Made by a program: the position numbers and the translations under genes. Below are positions 63,161 through 64,000 of a stretch of DNA of 64,000 bases, one piece after another. This DNA comes from Clostridia bacterium (GTDB taxonomy: Bacteria; Bacillota; Clostridia; TANB77; CAG-508), in NCBI GenBank assembly GCA_017437145.1, contig JAFSBT010000004.1:85018-149017 (forward strand). Reading direction: 5' to 3'. Each line of letters begins with the position of its first letter. Positions within the stretch are counted from its first letter, which is position 1. The notes under the pieces are model-generated. The model was not told the DNA's origin. It saw nothing but the letters and a program-made list of their open reading frames with translations, and did not search any database.

Positions 63161-63425
63161 AAAAAGCTTGCCCTATATAATAGGGCAAGCTTTTACTCGC
63201 GGTACCACCTAAATTTATATAAATTTTTAATTTATACATCTTATTATCTTTAACGCAGATTTACGACTTAAACTATTATCACATATAGCTACAATTTAAA
63301 CATGTACATTTTTCATTCAAGCAACTCCAAGGTGATAACAAACAAATTATTTTCTTACTAGAATCTCAGCACATATCTAGCTCTCTGTTAGTTTTACTTT
63401 GCTTGTCTTGTCCTCTTCTTTGTTT
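63161..63425 (-). promoter_or_regulatory. ileS: Isoleucine T-box leader of ileS
   Basis: The T-box core AGGTGGTACCGCG is at 63198-63210 (minus strand), followed by the terminator AAAAGCTTGCCCTA / TAGGGCAAGCTTTT at 63161-63194. Stem I holds GTTATCACCTTGGAGTTGC, where ATC is the expected Ile specifier codon. Uncharged tRNA-Ile would favour the antiterminator. Confidence 0.93.
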
Positions 63426-63541
63426 TTAATTTGTATAAAATATTATCATATTTTTTTTTCTAAATCAAGTATTTCCGTAAGAATTTAAGAATTAATTTTA
63501 AAAATTAATTTTAGGATTAAAATAAAAAAATGTAGAGTATA

Positions 63542-63575
63542 TGTAGAGGCGACCATTGGTCGTCCGTTCTTCGAA
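63542..63575. repeat. Dispersed palindromic repeat, copy 10
   Basis: TGTAGAGGCGACCATTGGTC then GTCCGTTCTTCGAA, inverted relative to copy 9; the two flank the T-box leader. Confidence 0.85.
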
Positions 63576-64000
63576 TAAATTTCTAAAATATATAAAAAAA
63601 ACTAAATATTTTAAATTCTATATTATAATAATTTATTCAAAAAAATTTATGATATATAATATTTAATATATATTAAAATTAAAATATTTAAGTATAAATA
63701 TAACTAATTAAAATTATCAAAATAATACCTTTGAAGATTGTGCATTCAAAAATCATGCATATATTTTTTATCATTTATTTATATTATTTATTTAAAATTT
63801 ATTATCTAGTATATTATTCAATTAATATAGCCATACTGGTATTAAGAAAATAAATTTATTTTCTTATTTTATTTTTCAATTAATTTTTTATTCTTCATTC
63901 AATTTAATTATTTCGTAATTTAAATAAATAGTAAATAATTTATTTTTTTATCTAAATAAATTATTTACTATTTATTTTATTTTATTTTTTTAATTATTTA
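63576..64000. other. Very AT-rich gene-free tail with palindromes
   Basis: No gene is visible. AAGAAAATAAATTTATTTTCTT (63844-63865) is a perfect palindrome. At 63922-63945 and 63954-63977 a perfect 24-base inverted repeat, AAATAAATAGTAAATAATTT and onward, surrounds an 8-base loop. Function unknown. Confidence 0.6.

Overview
The window is low-GC DNA with strong Shine-Dalgarno sites, rho-independent terminators, a T-box leader, a DnaD-type replication gene and an Ile-tRNA synthetase of bacterial type. This points to an anaerobic Clostridia-class Firmicute, probably an uncultured gut lineage. Desulfoferrodoxin, a DUF1858 protein and an oxygen-sensitive radical SAM enzyme fit an anaerobe.

Layout. 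(1) 1-11713 is an accessory island that ends at the 3' end of an initiator tRNA-Met gene, beside a tyrosine integrase. It carries a Gabija-like pair (OLD-type ATPase/TOPRIM nuclease plus a UvrD-like helicase), a membrane-anchored KAP-type NTPase, a putative metallopeptidase, peptidase E, a likely immunity-type protein and a GNAT enzyme. Part of it is a 2-kb cassette bracketed by TGTCAA...TTGACA repeats. (2) 11714-21500 holds a foreign-looking diaminopimelate dehydrogenase gene, a radical SAM enzyme, MgtC, a folate salvage operon (FolT-FolC-EcfA-EcfT) under a tetrahydrofolate riboswitch, a wall peptidase and desulfoferrodoxin. (3) 21500-28100 holds an ECF sigma factor with a beta-propeller partner, unknown proteins, a tandem pair of small GC-richer genes that share a structured leader, and an HtrA protease. 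(4) 28220-37571 is a two-module NRPS (C-A-T-C-A-T) ending in a reductase domain, with one frameshift, followed by a co-oriented histidine kinase. (5) 37656-45350 holds a frameshifted VirD4-like coupling protein, DnaJ, an HD-GYP response regulator, ABC-F and CorA. (6) 45577-53342 is mixed chromosomal genes, a LexA/CI-like regulator pair and four tRNA genes. One of these, tRNA-Thr(UGU), is interrupted by a 227-nt group I intron. (7) 53470-56994 is a compact type IV secretion-like membrane operon (VirD4, VirB2-like, VirB6-like, PrgI-like) with no VirB4, relaxase or peptidase. It sits directly upstream of dnaD-dnaC. (8) 59107-64000 holds a DUF4190-like protein, ileS with its T-box leader, and a very AT-rich tail.

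The most notable items are the tRNA-Thr group I intron, the reduced T4SS-like operon with non-canonical start codons, the reductase-terminated NRPS with its kinase, the covarying leader hairpin shared by two tandem small genes, and the folate riboswitch cassette whose only ATPase lacks the H-loop histidine. At least ten copies of a GGGGCGACCATTGGTCGCCC-type palindrome and two further inverted-repeat families lie between genes. All calls were made by reading the sequence; no database search was run.
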